Source of the DNA: Bufo bufo
Lineage: Eukaryota > Chordata > Amphibia > Anura > Bufonidae
NCBI RefSeq assembly: GCF_905171765.1
Contig: NC_053393.1
Location: forward strand, 186,709,921-186,773,920
Direction: 5' to 3'
DNA length: 64,000 nucleotides
Made by a program: the position numbers and the translations under genes. The number at the start of each line of letters is the position of its first letter. Within the stretch, counting starts at the first letter, position 1. Below, in pieces: positions 1 to 11,049 of this stretch. Under the pieces are notes generated by a model. The model was not told the DNA's origin. It saw only the letters and a list, made by a program, of their open reading frames with translations, and did not search any database.

Positions 1-523
1 GCGATCACGGTCTTTGTGACAGATTTCCCTATCTGTTCCCCTAATAATTGAGTCTCCCACTACCAGCACCTGTCTGGCCTGCCCTGCTCTCCTGGTCCCC
101 TGCTTACTGGAGCTGACATTCCCCTGACGGCAGTGCCGTCCCTGGACTGACATCCCCCTCATCTGCCAAACATGCAAACTTGTTGGGGTGTGTCAGATCA
201 GGGCTAGCCTCCCTGGCACTCTTCCCTCTACCCCGCTTTCTAAATGTTACCCAGCTAGCTACCTCACTTTCCTCAGCCTCCTCTCTGTCACCCTCTCCCT
301 CATCTACCCCAAAGAGTGCTTGCTCGGTGAGAAGCAAACTTTTTTGCAAATTGTCAATGCCTCTCAGTGTTGCAACTTGCCCATTTAGAGACTCGATTAG
401 CGATTCCAAACGGGTAATTTGCTCACATCTTGAACAAAGAAATTCACCCTGGAACGGCTGTTCCAGGACTGCATACATCATGCAAGATGTGCACTGGACT
501 GCGTTGTCAATTGTGCAACACAT
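1..523 (-). pseudogene. LINE ORF1 protein, partial and frameshifted
   Basis: ORF1 of a CR1-type LINE would make an RNA-binding protein that acts with the reverse transcriptase in the retrotransposition particle. The frame starts at 523 and is open for 139 codons. Its first 35 residues contain paired cysteines (CTSC, then CSRC), resembling the small zinc-binding domain of CR1 ORF1. A leucine-rich stretch follows (LESLIESL) that could form a coiled coil, and then an acidic and basic linker. The frame stops at 104-106. In another minus-strand frame, positions 1-100 encode a block containing VGDSIIRGTDR, which fits the first motif of the SGNH esterase domain of this family. A small indel near position 105 therefore breaks the gene, and the rest lies outside the window. 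Confidence 0.75.
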
Positions 524-936
524 ACTAAATGGGGATTACACCACAAAAGAAAAAAATACAATACAATGTAGTAATAATATACAGGCTAATTGCAGTCCCC
601 CTCCGAAGTCCCTGAATCTAAAGTCACTTAATCTTAAGTCACACACTTAATCAACCACGCGTCGCGGTCAAACTCGCGTTATATATCTGCTTATATTAAT
701 ATAAATGCAGCTCACTGCACCAGCCTGGTTTGCTTCCCCTCTGGAATCAAAAAGGCTGTGCTGTTCTTACTGCTGAGTTTTTAAAGTCTCCTAATTAAAC
801 AGCCACACCCTAATTGCTCACCTGTGCAACCCCTGGAGAAAGAAAAAAAAAAAGTGTTATCACAGCACAAAATACAGTCAAACACAGCCACTTATCAATG
901 TCCACAAATAATTTAGCTCTCAGATACTCCCTCACT
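1..936 (-). mobile_element. CR1-type LINE, 5' part
   Basis: This is the 5' portion of a non-LTR retrotransposon read on the minus strand; it runs off the left edge of the window. It holds ORF1 (1-523) and an upstream leader (524-936) with no long open frame. The right edge meets a 96-bp mariner end at 937. ORF1 with a cysteine-rich start and an SGNH-like esterase motif is typical of CR1-clade elements, so the clade call rests on ORF1 alone. ORF2 is not in view. Confidence 0.75.
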
Positions 937-1032
937 TAATGAGTTTTTTGGGTTCATTGAGAACATGGTTGTTGTTCAATAATAAAATTAATCCTCAAAA
1001 ATACAACTTGCCTAATAATTCTGCACTCCCTG
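937..1032 (-). repeat. Orphan end of DD37E mariner
   Basis: These 96 bp are the reverse complement of the left end of the mariner at 37795-39357, and I see no mismatch between the two. The outer end (CTCCCTG at 1026-1032) is followed by TA, the expected target dinucleotide. The inner end stops abruptly after the segment matching 37890, so this is a truncated fragment, not a whole element. Confidence 0.9.
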
Positions 1033-1034
1033 TA

Positions 1035-1285
1035 GATGATGGGAGAGATCTCTGTACTGAGATATATTTATACATAGTTATTAGATCTTCCCTCAGTCAT
1101 CTTTTTTTTTTAAGTGAATAACCCTAATTTTAAAAATCTTTTAAGGGTACTCTAGTCCACCCATTCCATTTATTACTTTAGTTCCCTCCTCTGAACCCTC
1201 TCCAGCTCTGCTATGTCTGCCTTGTTCAGCCCAGAACTGTACAGAACTTTATGTGTGGTCTGACTAGTGATTTGTAAGTCAGCTT
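1035..1285 (-). mobile_element. CR1 LINE ORF2 3' fragment
   Basis: Read on the minus strand, this resembles the part of CR1 ORF2 after the reverse transcriptase core, around the LE(K/R)VQRR block encoded near 1185-1205. It is close in layout to the C-terminal region of the CR1 copy at 8025-10823, though more decayed, with stops and indels. I cannot see its own 3' terminus. Confidence 0.6.
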
Positions 1286-1379
1286 GACAGATAATCAGGA
1301 TGGTGGATATTGGCTGATATTTTAGGCTCTCTGCTAACACTGAACACAGATATCATTGTGAGCTGAGCCACTGATTTGA

Positions 1380-1690
1380 TAACAAGTGTCTGCCATGTCT
1401 ACCATTTTAGTGTGTTTTTAAATCGGCTGTTTGTTAACGCTGTCAACCATGCATTTTCATATAGCTGTCAGTGTCAATACTATATTATTTTTGTCTTTAT
1501 GATAAAGAGATTGAAAGGGGAGAGAGAGAAAAAAAAATAAGAAAAAAGTAGTCATAGGAGACCTCTGAGTGTTATACACCAATTTTCAGGAAACTTGTAG
1601 CACTTATGATTTGGGTAGAATCGACCTAAACCCAAATCAAATTTTCTGGCAGATTCATTAGAATCGGACCCATAACAAATTTAAAGAAAT
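1380..1690 (+). repeat. hAT-D-like terminal region, decayed
   Basis: This block matches 18395-18710 in order. Shared features are a GTGTxxTTTTTAAA block, a CTGTCAACCATGCATTT-like block, a purine-rich run (1505-1550) and the segment around TTTCAGGxAACTTGTAGCA. In hAT-D the corresponding stretch lies beyond the transposase stop. I therefore read this as the 3' untranslated or terminal part of a related element. No coding sequence remains. Confidence 0.55.
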
Positions 1691-2027
1691 AAGCTTATCT
1701 CTAATAAAATCTTTTCAATAACCTTCATGTTTGTTTACCTTCCACATATCCACAACTAATATTACTTTTATGTTTACTATGCTATGCACTTTTGGGTGAT
1801 TTCCATGACATTATAGATAACAAAAAATCTGATGTTAAGTCACTAATTATTTTAAGTCATTTCATCTAATGATGCTCAGACACTAACTCTCAGACTGCTT
1901 GTAGTTTCTCTGTCAATTAGATGAAAGCTTAATCGTTTCTGGAAAACGTGTCTCTTCTCATCACAGGATGCTTCATTTCACAGCTTAGATTAACAAACTA
2001 TTTAACATAACTCTGCACACTGTTCAC
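1691..2027. other. Unassigned AT-rich sequence
   Basis: I see no open frame longer than background and no repeat shared with the rest of the window. The last eight bases (CTGTTCAC, 2020-2027) are the left flank of hAT-A and would be its target duplication if the other end still existed. Confidence 0.5.
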
Positions 2028-4015
2028 TAGTGATGGACGAACATCAGCAGGGACGGTTCGTGAACGCGCGTTCGCGATCAAATATTCGCGAACCGTGTGT
2101 TCGTGGCGGGCCCCATTGACTTTAATGGCAGGCAATCCTGAAAAACCTTCAGGTCATATTTGCAGCCACCAAACACATACTTACTAGAAGTGCACAAATA
2201 GTCCCACAACATGGACAGTGACATACCAGAGGGGGATCATTGGCAAAAATTCCCTAAAAAATTTGTATTTTAATCAGGGGCCATTTTTATGCGTCTTAAA
2301 GGGAAACTCTCAAAGATGTGTCCTTCTGGAGCCTAGAAAAATGTTATTTTAGGCCATGGCAGTACAGACCCCAAAAATTAGGCATTCACCTGACAGATTA
2401 GAACTTGTGATTATGTGGCTGGAGGTACATTAGGCGGTCACTGGATACAAATTTTACTGTAGGCCAGTACAGGCCCCAAAAATTTGACATTTACCTGACA
2501 GAAAAGAACTTGTGATGATGTGGCTGGAGGTACATTAGGCGGTCACTGAATAAAATTTATACTGTAGGCCACTGGAGTACAGGCCCCAAAAATTAGGCAT
2601 TCACCTGACAGAAAAGGCTTTTTATGCCGCTGTATATACATAAGGCAAGGACCATTCTTTGTTCAGGGTGATGGCAGATATGTGTGGGCTGGCACAGGTG
2701 TTGAATTCCTCCAAGATCCATACCTCATTAATTTTTAGAAATGTGAGGTAGTCCACACTGTCGTGAGCTAGGCGAGTGCGCTTATCGGTCACAATCCCCC
2801 CCTGCTGCACTGAACGTCCTTTTGGTCAGGACACTCGACGAGGGCCAAGCCAAGAGTTCCATGGCAAATTGTGCCAGCTCTGGCCACAGGTCAAGCCTGC
2901 ACACCCAGTAGTCCAAAGGTTCCTCGCTTATAAGAGCATCCACATCTGCCGTTAACCCGATGTAGTCAGACACCTGTCGGTCTAGGTGTTCCCTGAGGCT
3001 GGATCCGGAGGGCGGCTGTCAATGTATTGGCTGCAAGAATGATCTCATATCCGAAGTGACCAACACATCTTTAAACTGCCCTCTTCTTGCAGGTGTGGCA
3101 GGATTGGTACCCGCACCTGTTTAGCTGTGGGTGGAAATTCCTCTTCCAGCGCCCGCAACAGCAGAATGCAGCATCTCTCGCAGCAAGGCCTGGAAATGTT
3201 GCATTCTGCCAGCCCTCTGTGATGCTGGTAACATGTCTGCCATTTTGTGTTTGTACCGGGGGTCTAAGTAAGTTGCCACCCAGTACTGGTCCTTGCCCTT
3301 TATGCTTTTTATACGGGGGTTCACTCTTTAAACACTGGACCATAAAGGCCCCCATTTGCACTAAATTGGAAGCAGTGGAGCGCCCTGGCTCCTGCTTATC
3401 GCCCAGGAGAATCTCATCCTCGGTCTCCTCCCCCCAGCCACAGACAACACCAGGGATCCCAGAAAAGTTTAAAGCCCCCCCAAAGCCTGCTCTTCTTGCT
3501 CCTCCTCCTCCCCCCAGCCACCATCCTCCTCTGACTCCTCTTCAGACTCCTTCTGACTTGTCTCAGATGGAGTAGCCCCCCCTGGATATTCATTCAGCAT
3601 TGCGACTTCCTCATCTTCCAGCTCCTGCTCCTCGACGGCTTGATCAATGACACGACACAATGCGCGCTCCAGAAAGAAGGCGTAAGGTACAATGTCACTG
3701 ATGGTGCCCTGGCTGTGACTGACCAGTTTGGTGATCTCATCAAATGGCCATAGAAGTCTTCATGCATCGCGCATGAGCAACCACTGACACTGTGAAAAGA
3801 AACCAAGCTCCCCAGAACCTGTTCTGCTGCAGATTTCGTTCAGGTATTAATTAACGGCACATTGGTACTGGAGCAGTCTATCAAGCATATACAAGGTGGA
3901 GTTCCAGCGCGTCGGGCTGTCACAAATCAGATGTATGACAGGCAAGTGGTGTCACCGCTGAATGTCAGCAAGGTGAGCCATGGCCATGTAAGATCTTCTA
4001 AAATGGCCAGACCCT
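2028..4015 (-). mobile_element. hAT-A, 3' half
   Basis: This is the 3' half of a hAT transposon in minus orientation. The terminus TAGTGATGGACGAAC starts at 2028 and is followed by an AT/CG-mixed subterminal region. About three tandem copies of a 106-110 bp unit (roughly 2385-2625) come next, and then transposase remnants. The same 3' region occurs in hAT-B (45256-46600), so the two are one family. Homology to hAT-B stops at about 4015, where a 41-bp minisatellite begins, so the 5' half is missing or displaced. Confidence 0.8.
2630..3840 (-). pseudogene. hAT-A transposase, C-terminal remnant
   Basis: A functional copy would cut and paste the element through an RNase-H-like core and dimerise through a C-terminal domain. 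The dimerisation domain is recognisable at 2700-2973: a DYWxxRLDLWPELAQFA block, then PSSSVL and FSAAGG, then a DKRTRLAH block after a frameshift near 2800. Further upstream on the minus strand, 3121-3324 encodes a DQYWVATYLDPRYK-like motif that is conserved in the middle of hAT transposases, and 3469-3660 encodes the acidic linker. The pieces lie in different frames with stops between them, so the gene is dead. hAT-B carries the same domains in the same order. Confidence 0.8.
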
Positions 4016-4549
4016 CTAAAACATTATATGCAAGGGCCTTCAGGTAAGCTGACCCTGTAAAAGATTGTAGGTAAAGGCCTGCAGGTGAGCTGACCCTCTA
4101 AAACATTATATGCGAGGGCCTTCAGGTGAGCTGACCCTGTAAAAGATTGTAGGTGAAGGCCTGCTGTTGAGCTGACCCTGTAAAACATTGTATGCAAGGG
4201 CCTGCTGGTGAGCTGACTTTGTAAAACATTATATGCGAGGGCCTGCTGGTGAGCTGACCCTGTAAAAGATTTATGGTGCCGGCCTGCTGGTGAGCTGACC
4301 CTGTAAAATATTTTAGGTGCGGGCCTGCTGGTGAGCTGACCATGTAAAAGATTATAGGTGAGGGCCTGCTGGTTAACTGACCCTCTAAAAGGTTGTAAAG
4401 GAGGGCCTGCAGGCGAAATGACCCTCTAAAAAATTATATGCGAGGGCCTTCAGGTGCGCTAACCATGTAAAAGATTGTAGGTGAAGACCTGCTGATAAGC
4501 TGACCCTGTAAAAAATTATATGCGAGGGCCTTCTGGTGAGCTGACCCTT
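4016..4549. repeat. 41-bp minisatellite, about 13 units
   Basis: About 13 imperfect head-to-tail copies of a 41-bp unit can be counted. Each begins with TAAAA and contains GGGCCTxCxGGTGAGCTGACC-like sequence (20-base core). Because 41 is not a multiple of three, the frame changes with each unit and the apparent reading frames are not genes. The array begins where homology to hAT-B ends and lies just beyond the hAT-C stop codon. It may belong to the hAT-C 3' region. Confidence 0.9.
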
Positions 4550-4736
4550 ATATGCGAAGGGAATATATGCGAGTTGATATGATGGAAGAGGAGGAGGAGA
4601 AAATGAAGATTCAACCATATACCGTTGTGGTGGAAGGGGTGCATGGGAATACAGTGAAATCAGTACATTATAAACAACACATTTAAAGTGCCTTTATGTT
4701 CATCAGCTTTTCTTTGGTGGAGTCGAGAAGTTAAGG

Positions 4737-7700
4737 TCAATCCAGGCCGTGTTTATTTTTTATAAGAGTCAACCTGTCAGCATTTTCAGTTGAAAGGCGG
4801 ATACGCTTATCTGTTATAATGCCACCAGCAGCACTAAATACCAGTTCAGACAAAACGCTGGCGGCAGGGCAGGCCAGCACCTTCAAGGCGTAGAGCACCA
4901 GTTCGTGCCACGTGTCCAGCTTGGACACCCGGTAGTTGTAAGGCACTGAGGGATCATTGAGGATGCTGATATGGTCTGCTATGTACTTCTTCACCATCTA
5001 AAAAAAATGTTCTCTCCTTTTCACACTAGGCCGCACATCAGGGTGAGGGTGCTGGCGGGGTGTCATGAAACTGTCCCAGGCTTTGGAGATTGTTGCCCTG
5101 CCTCTGTAAAAACTGTTGTGTGTTCCCCTTGTCTCCCCGCCTCGGTTGGCCAAGGAAGTACGGAGTCTGCCGCCAGCATTGTCAGATGAATATTTTTGGA
5201 GCAATTTTTCAACAAGGATCTTCTGGTATTGCACCATTTTGCTCGTCCTCTCCAGCAGAAAAATAAGAGATGAGAAGTTCTCATTGTAGCGGGGGTCAAA
5301 AAGGGTGAACAACCAGTAATCCGCGTTGTCCAAAATGCGTATAACGCTCTGGTAGCGGGAAAGGCAGCCTAACATGAAGTCAGCCATGTGTGCCAGAGTA
5401 TCAACAGGCAAGACTTCGCTGTCGTCATCAGGAGGATCACTCTCAATCTCATCATCTTCTTCCTCCTCTTCTGCCCACCCATGCTGAACAGATGGAATTA
5501 AACTTTCATGGTTACTATCCTCTGTAGCGGAGGCAACCTTCTCCTGCTCCTCCTCCTACTCTTCATCGTCCAATTCGTGCTGAGAAGACGAACTGAGGGT
5601 GGTCTGACTATTACCCTGTGTAATGTCTTCCCCCATTTCCACCTCTTCCACATGCAATGCGTTGTCCTTAATTGTGAGCAGCGAGCGTTTGAGTAGACAC
5701 AGAAGTAGGATGGGTACTGATAATAGCGTTATCGCCGCTCACCATCTGTGCAGATTCCTCAAAGTTTCGTAAAACCTCACAGAGGTCAGACATCTATGCC
5801 CACTTCTCACTTGTGAATAGCGGAAGCTGACTGGAAAGGCGATGACCATGTTGCAGCTGGTATTCCACTACTGCCCTCTGTTGCTCACAAAGCCTGGCCA
5901 ACATGTGGAACGTCAAGTTCCAGTGCGTACTAACGTCGCACAACAGACGGCGAGCTGGCAATTTCAAGCGCTGCTTCAGCATTGACAGACTGGCTGAAGC
6001 TGTTGATGACTTGCGTAAATGTGCACACACACACAGCATACCTTCACCAGTAGCTCAGGAAAATTGGGGACATTTTTGAGAAACCACTGAACCACTAAGT
6101 TAAAGACGTGGGCTAGGCAGGGGATGTGTGTGAGCTTGCCGAGATCCAAAGCGCCCCCAAGTTACGGCCATTATCAGACATAACCATGCCTGGTTCTAGG
6201 TTGAGAGGAGAGAGACACAGCTCAGTCTGGTCTCTTATACCCTGCCTTAGCTCTGCGGCGGTGTGCTGTTTGTCCTTTAAGCATATCAGCTTCAGCACGG
6301 CCTGTTGCTGCTTCCCCACTGCAGTGCTACACTGCTTTCAGCTACCGACTGATGACTGACTGGTGCTGCACGCGGATAATTTAGAGGTGGAAGTGGAGGA
6401 GGCGGAGGAGGAGAAGTGGGGGTTGGAGCCACTAACGTAGGCGTAGGGCCCGCAATTCTTGGCGTCGTTAGCACCTGTGCCATCCCAGGGTACGACTCGC
6501 TCCCTGCCTCCACAACGTTCACCCAGTGTGCCGTCAGGGAAATGTAGCATCCCTGGCCGAATGCACTTGTCCATGTGTCCGTGGTTAAGTGGACCTTCTT
6601 AGTAACTGCGTTGGTCAGGGCACGTGTGATGTGACGGGACACATGTTGGTGTAAGGCGGGTACGGCACACCTTGAAAAATAGTGGCAGCTGGGGACTGCG
6701 TAAAGCGGGACGGCTGCCGACATGAGGCTGTGGAAGGCCTCAGTGTCCACAAGCTTAAATGGCAACATTTTCAGGGCCAGTAATTCTAAAATCTGCGCAT
6801 TTAGTGTTATGGGCTGTGGGTGGCTGGATATTTGCGCTTGTGTTCAAATGCCTGGGGTAAGGACATTTGTACGCTGCGCTGGGATACAAAAGTGGATGTG
6901 GTTGCTGATGGTGCTTGCGAAGGTCCAGGTGCAGGGCGGGAGGCACCCGGGCCTGTGTCTTGGACAGGGGAATGGCCAGCACGTAACACAGGGGAAGAGG
7001 AGGCAGTGGTGTGACCCGCAGACATAGATTGTGGACCCAGGCGTTCGGCTTACCTACAGATTTAGCAGGGTTAGCACTAAAGCTCTTAACTCAAATTTCT
7101 TAACTCATCTCATTTTGAGACAAAAGCAATTGAAGGTGTTTGCTTAATGCATTTAGTTTAGATAACACGTCTCATAAATCATGAGTGTTAACTCTACTAC
7201 ATCCGTATTACAGTGCTTTGATGCCATGTGGCTGATCATGCTGGTGATGGTGAGGTTGCTAGTGTTCAAGCCCCTTCTCATTTTTGTATGGCACAGGTTG
7301 CAAATTACAATTTTTTTGTCGTCCGCACTTTCCTCAAAAAAGCGACAGACTGCGGAACACTTACCCCTTGGCAAGGGAGATTGCCGCAAGGGGGTGCTCT
7401 GGGGAACAGTTGCAGGCCTTTTTGGTGTAGCCTGCTTCTCCCTTTTTCCACCCCACTGTCTCTTCCAGCCGATTGCGGTGCAGCAAATCCCTCCCCCTCT
7501 GTACTTCTGTGCTCGCTCGGCTTGCCACCTTCCCAGGTTGGGTCAGTGACTTCATCGTCCACCACCTCCTCTTCCACTTCCTCACTCTGCTCATCCTCCT
7601 GACTTGTTGACATAACCACTATGTCAGTGATTAACAACTGTGTCTCATCCTCTTCATCAACCTCTTGAGACATTAATTGCCGTTGAGTAATTAGCAACCG

Positions 7701-8020
7701 TGTCTCATCATCATCCACCTTATTAAACAGTAATTGCCATTTCCCACCGTCATCTTGTGATTGTGGATGCTGAAGAGTTTGGGAATCAGGGCAAAAGATC
7801 TGTCCCTCTTCAAGCTTGCTTGGCGAGATGGCCAAATCAATGGATGGCACTGAAAAGAGCTCCTCTGAATATCCAAGTGTGGGATCACTTGTTTGCACAG
7901 ACTCTCCATGGTGGGAGGAAGGAGGATAAGGGTGAGGATTGATTTGAGCAGACTCTTGGCTACTGAAACTGCACTTGGTGGAAGACAGGGTGGTGCTTAA
8001 CCGACTAGAAGCATTATCTA
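4737..8020 (-). pseudogene. hAT-C transposase
   Basis: This is the transposase of hAT-C, a DNA-binding cut-and-paste recombinase. Reading leftwards, an acidic N-terminal region (8020-7400) is followed by a BED zinc finger at about 7390-7200 (CRFFEES, then CNLCHTK and an H-x4-H-type end at HMASKH). A MITE interrupts the frame at 7062-7201. The middle region is at 6768-6440 (KKVHLTTDTWTSAFGQG and LTAHWVN), then VMSDNGRNLGAL near 6150. DYWLFTLFDPRYNENF lies at 5270-5340, and the dimerisation domain is at 4737-4997 (SKLDTWHELVLYA, FSAAGGIITDKR). Several frameshifts separate these blocks. The first exon-like segment is stranded at 10858-10970 beyond a LINE insertion. Confidence 0.85.
7062..7201 (-). 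mobile_element. TGTAGCAGGG MITE, copy 1
   Basis: About 140 bp matching the reverse complement of 32636-32790 over its whole length. The ends are inverted (TTAGCAGGG and CTCTACTACA here; the other copy has perfect TGTAGCAGGG and CCCTGCTACA). It sits inside the hAT-C transposase and splits the region after the BED finger. It has no coding capacity. The target duplication is not clear; TA inside the terminal repeat is possible. Confidence 0.75.
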
Positions 8021-8143
8021 TGCAAACATAGAAACATAGAATGTGTCGGCGGATAAGAACCATTTGGCCAATCTAGTCTGCCCAATATACTGAATACTAT
8101 AAATAGCCACCTATCTAATATGAAGGATGGACTTATGCCTATC

Positions 8144-10752
8144 TCATGCATGCTTAAACTCCTTCACTGTATTTGCAGCTACCACTTCTGCAGGAAGGCT
8201 ATTCCATGCATCCACTACTTTCTCAGTAAAGTAATACTTCCTGATATTACTTTTAAACCTTTGTCCCTCTAATTTAAAACTATGTCCTCTTGTAGCAGTT
8301 TTTCTTCTTTTAAATATTCTCTCCTCTTTTACTGTGTTGATTCCCTTTATGTATTTAAAAGTTTCTATCATATCCCCTCTGTCTCGTCTTTGTTCCAAGC
8401 TATACATGTTAGGGTCCTTTAACCTTTCCTGGTATCAATCCATGTAGTAGTTTAGTAGCTCTTCTCTGAACTTTCTCCAAAGTATCAATATCTTTCTGGA
8501 GATATTGTCTCCAGTACTGCGCACAATACTCCAAATGAGGTCTCACTAGTGCTCTGTAGAACGGCATGAGCATCTCCCTTTTTCTACTGTTAATGCCTCT
8601 CCCTATACACCCGAGCATTCTTCTAGCATTTCCTGCTGCTCTATGACATTGTCTGCCTACCTTTAAGTCTTCTGAAATAATGACCCCTAAATCCCTTTCC
8701 TCAGATACTGAGGTTAGGACTGTATCACTGATTTTATATTCTGCTCTTGGTTTTTTTTTTGCCCCAGGTGCATTATCTTGCACTTATCAACATTAAATAT
8801 TAGTTGCCAGATTTTTGACCATTAAAAACCTCTAGTTTTCCTAATTTTTTTTTCCATTTGGTGTATCCCTCCAGGAACATCAACCCTGTGTGGGGATTCG
8901 CTCTGGTAGGCAGAGTAAGCGGATGCAGTACAGAGGCAAAAACAAGGTTGTAAAGCAAAGTTCAGTGTTTATTCACACATAGGAAAAAAAAAAGCCAAAA
9001 GTAACGGTGTTCAGTTTTGGTGCCTGTTCACACCACACAAAGTCCACAGTATAAAAAGCTTTAGAGGCCTGTTTCCCCAGCATGCGGTTCTCACAAGTAG
9101 ACAGCCTCAGTGTCTCGACAGCTTCTCTGTCATGGAGGAAAATCCACCCCAGCTGAACGTGCTGGCTGGGTTTTTATATCCCAGCCAAAACCTGGCCCGG
9201 AACCGTGGGGAACAGCCACCCACCCTGCTCTTTGGCTGCTCGCAATAAGAACCGGCCTGGGTCCCAGAAAAGATCCCTGATGTACCCCACTGGTAACAAG
9301 ACCATGGTCTGAATATACTCCATTGACTACAACCCTCTGTTGTCTGTCCCTCAGCCACTGCCTAATCCATTTAACAATATGGGAGTCCAAGCACAAAGAC
9401 TGCAATTTATTGATAATCCATCTATATGGGACAGTATCAAAAGCCTTACTAAAGTCTAGATAAGCGATGTCTACTGCATCTCCGCCATCTATTATTTTAA
9501 TCACCCAATCAAAAAAATCTATAAGATTAGTTTGACATGATTTCCCTGAAGTAAACCCATGCTGTTTTTCATCATTCAATCCATGGGATTTTAGATGTTT
9601 CACAATCCTCTCCTTAAGTATGGTTTCCATGAATTTTCCCACTATTAATGTCAGGCTTACTGGCCTATAGTTGCCTGATTCTTCCCTACTACCTTTATTG
9701 TGAATAGGCACAACATTTGCTAATTTCCAATCTTTTGGGACGACTCCTGTTACCAGTGATTGGTTAAATAAATCTGTTAATGGTTTTGCTAGTTCACCGC
9801 TGAGCTCTTTTAATAGATTTGGGTGTATTCCATCAGGCCCCTGTGATTTATTTGTAGTAATTTAGACAGCTGACTTAGAACCTCTTCCTCTGTAAAGACA
9901 CATGCATCAAAAGATTCATTAGTCTTCCTTCCTAACTGAGGTCCTTTTCCTTCATTTTCCTTTGTAAAAACAGAACAGAAGTATTCATTGAGACTAGTTC
10001 TTTATCTTCTTCTATATACCTTCCTTCCTTTGTTTTTAATTAGGTAATTCCTTGTTTTAGTTTCCTTTTTATCATTTATGCATCTGAAGAACGTCTTATC
10101 ACCTTTTTTCACTGACTGAGCTAATTTCTCTTCTGCGTGTGCTTTAGAAGCTCTTATAACTTGCTTGGCCTCTCTCTGCCTAATCTTTTAAATATCATCC
10201 TCGTTTTTTTTTTTTTTTATAATTACTGAATGCTATCTTTTTGTTTTTAATGATTTTGGCCACTTCTGCTGAGTACCACAGTGGTCTCTTCCTTTTATTA
10301 CTTTTACTAACAAGCCTAATGCATTTATCTGTTGCCTTCAATAGTGCCATTTTTAAGTACTCCCATTTTTCCTGGACTCCATTGAAACTGTTCCAATCTG
10401 ATAGGGACTCTTATACCACTAATCTAATTTTAGAAAAGTCAGTTTTTCTAAAATATAAAACTTTTGTTTTTGTGTGGTGTGACTCAGTCACTGTATTTAT
10501 AGTAAATCACACTGACTCACTAGATCCCAAGCTTTTCCCTACAGTAATAACAGATACCAAATTCCCATTTGTGAATACTAAATCTAAAATGGCCTCCTTC
10601 CAGGTTGGCTCCTCAACTACTTGCTGTAGAGATAACCCCAGTAGGGAATTTAGAATATCTGTACTCGTGGCAAAACTAGCTATTTTTGTTTTCCAGTTTA
10701 CATCAGGAAGATTAAAGTCTCCCATAATGATAACTTCCCCTTTCAATGTCAT
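8144..10752 (-). pseudogene. CR1 ORF2 (endonuclease and reverse transcriptase)
   Basis: ORF2 nicks target DNA and primes reverse transcription there. The end of the APE-type endonuclease is at 10507-10752 (IIMGDFNLPDVNW, then LDLVFTN). The reverse transcriptase is at 9290-9711, with GNYRPVSLT, QHGFTSGKSCQTNL and the first catalytic block YLDFSKAFDTVPY. The frame then runs into an inserted LTR, and the second catalytic block (FADD) is absent. The frame picks up again at 8800 with a NVDKCKIMHL-like block. The C-terminal domain (8144-8783) has LEKVQRRATKLL and the TRGHSFKLEGQRFKSNIRK region. Between 9712 and 10507 the frame is broken by stops and indels. Confidence 0.85.
8886..9262 (-). repeat. 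Solo LTR-like insertion in CR1
   Basis: About 377 bp interrupt the LINE reverse transcriptase. On the minus strand the block has a TATA-like box (GGATATAAAAACC, near 9168-9180) and, 200 bp further on, an AATAAA signal (8968-8973). It ends with CACA at about 8887. That order fits a long terminal repeat read on the minus strand. Part of the LINE appears deleted at the site. The retrotransposon family is not identifiable because no internal coding region is present. A diverged relative lies at 13190-13515. Confidence 0.55.
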
Positions 10753-10857
10753 TTTAGCTATTTCCTCAACTAGTAGATCATCTAATTCTTTGACTTGGCC
10801 AGGTGGTCTTTATATCACACCCAATGGGACATGAAGCTAGGCATCGTGGATTATTCT

Positions 10858-10970
10858 TTTTCTTGTGCTCTGGCAACAGGCAGAGTTTCACTGTGCCCAG
10901 GGCCCCAGCCTCTGCGTGCACCATCAGCATCACGGGCACTGTCTCGTCCCTTACTGCTCGCCTTCTTCAT
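10858..10970 (-). pseudogene. hAT-C transposase, N-terminal segment
   Basis: An ATG at 10970 (minus strand) opens a short frame beginning MKKASSKGRDSARD, which runs to a stop near 10858. It is serine-rich and basic, as expected for the N-terminus of this hAT group. It ends close to the CR1 LINE, beyond which the acidic N-terminal region resumes at 8020. I infer it is the start of the hAT-C transposase, cut off by the LINE. Confidence 0.5.
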
Positions 10971-10977
10971 ATTAAAT

Positions 10978-10998
10978 GTTATATATATATATATATAT
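10978..10998. repeat. AT dinucleotide tract
   Basis: A short run of alternating T and A lies between the hAT-C start region and the 102-bp array. Confidence 0.9.
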
Positions 10999-11049
10999 TT
11001 GAAAGTCTGTCACACGTACAGTAGCATAGGATTTGGAAGTGTATGCGCA

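Larger units (their letters stand above)
8025..10823 (-). mobile_element. CR1 LINE, 5'-truncated, in hAT-C
   Basis: This minus-strand CR1-type LINE keeps the end of the endonuclease domain, the reverse transcriptase and the 3' end (8025 onward). It lies inside the N-terminal coding part of hAT-C, whose frame resumes on each side (10858-10970 and 8020). It is therefore younger than hAT-C. An LTR (8886-9262) later replaced part of its reverse transcriptase region. Confidence 0.85.

Noticed and set aside
180..650. 156-codon plus-strand frame
   Set aside because: It overlaps the LINE ORF1 on the other strand, which has recognisable motifs; the plus-strand frame has none.
4122..4618. Minus-strand frames with repeating SSPAGPH and TGSAHQQ-like peptides
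   Set aside because: They come from the 41-bp minisatellite; the peptide pattern shifts frame from unit to unit.
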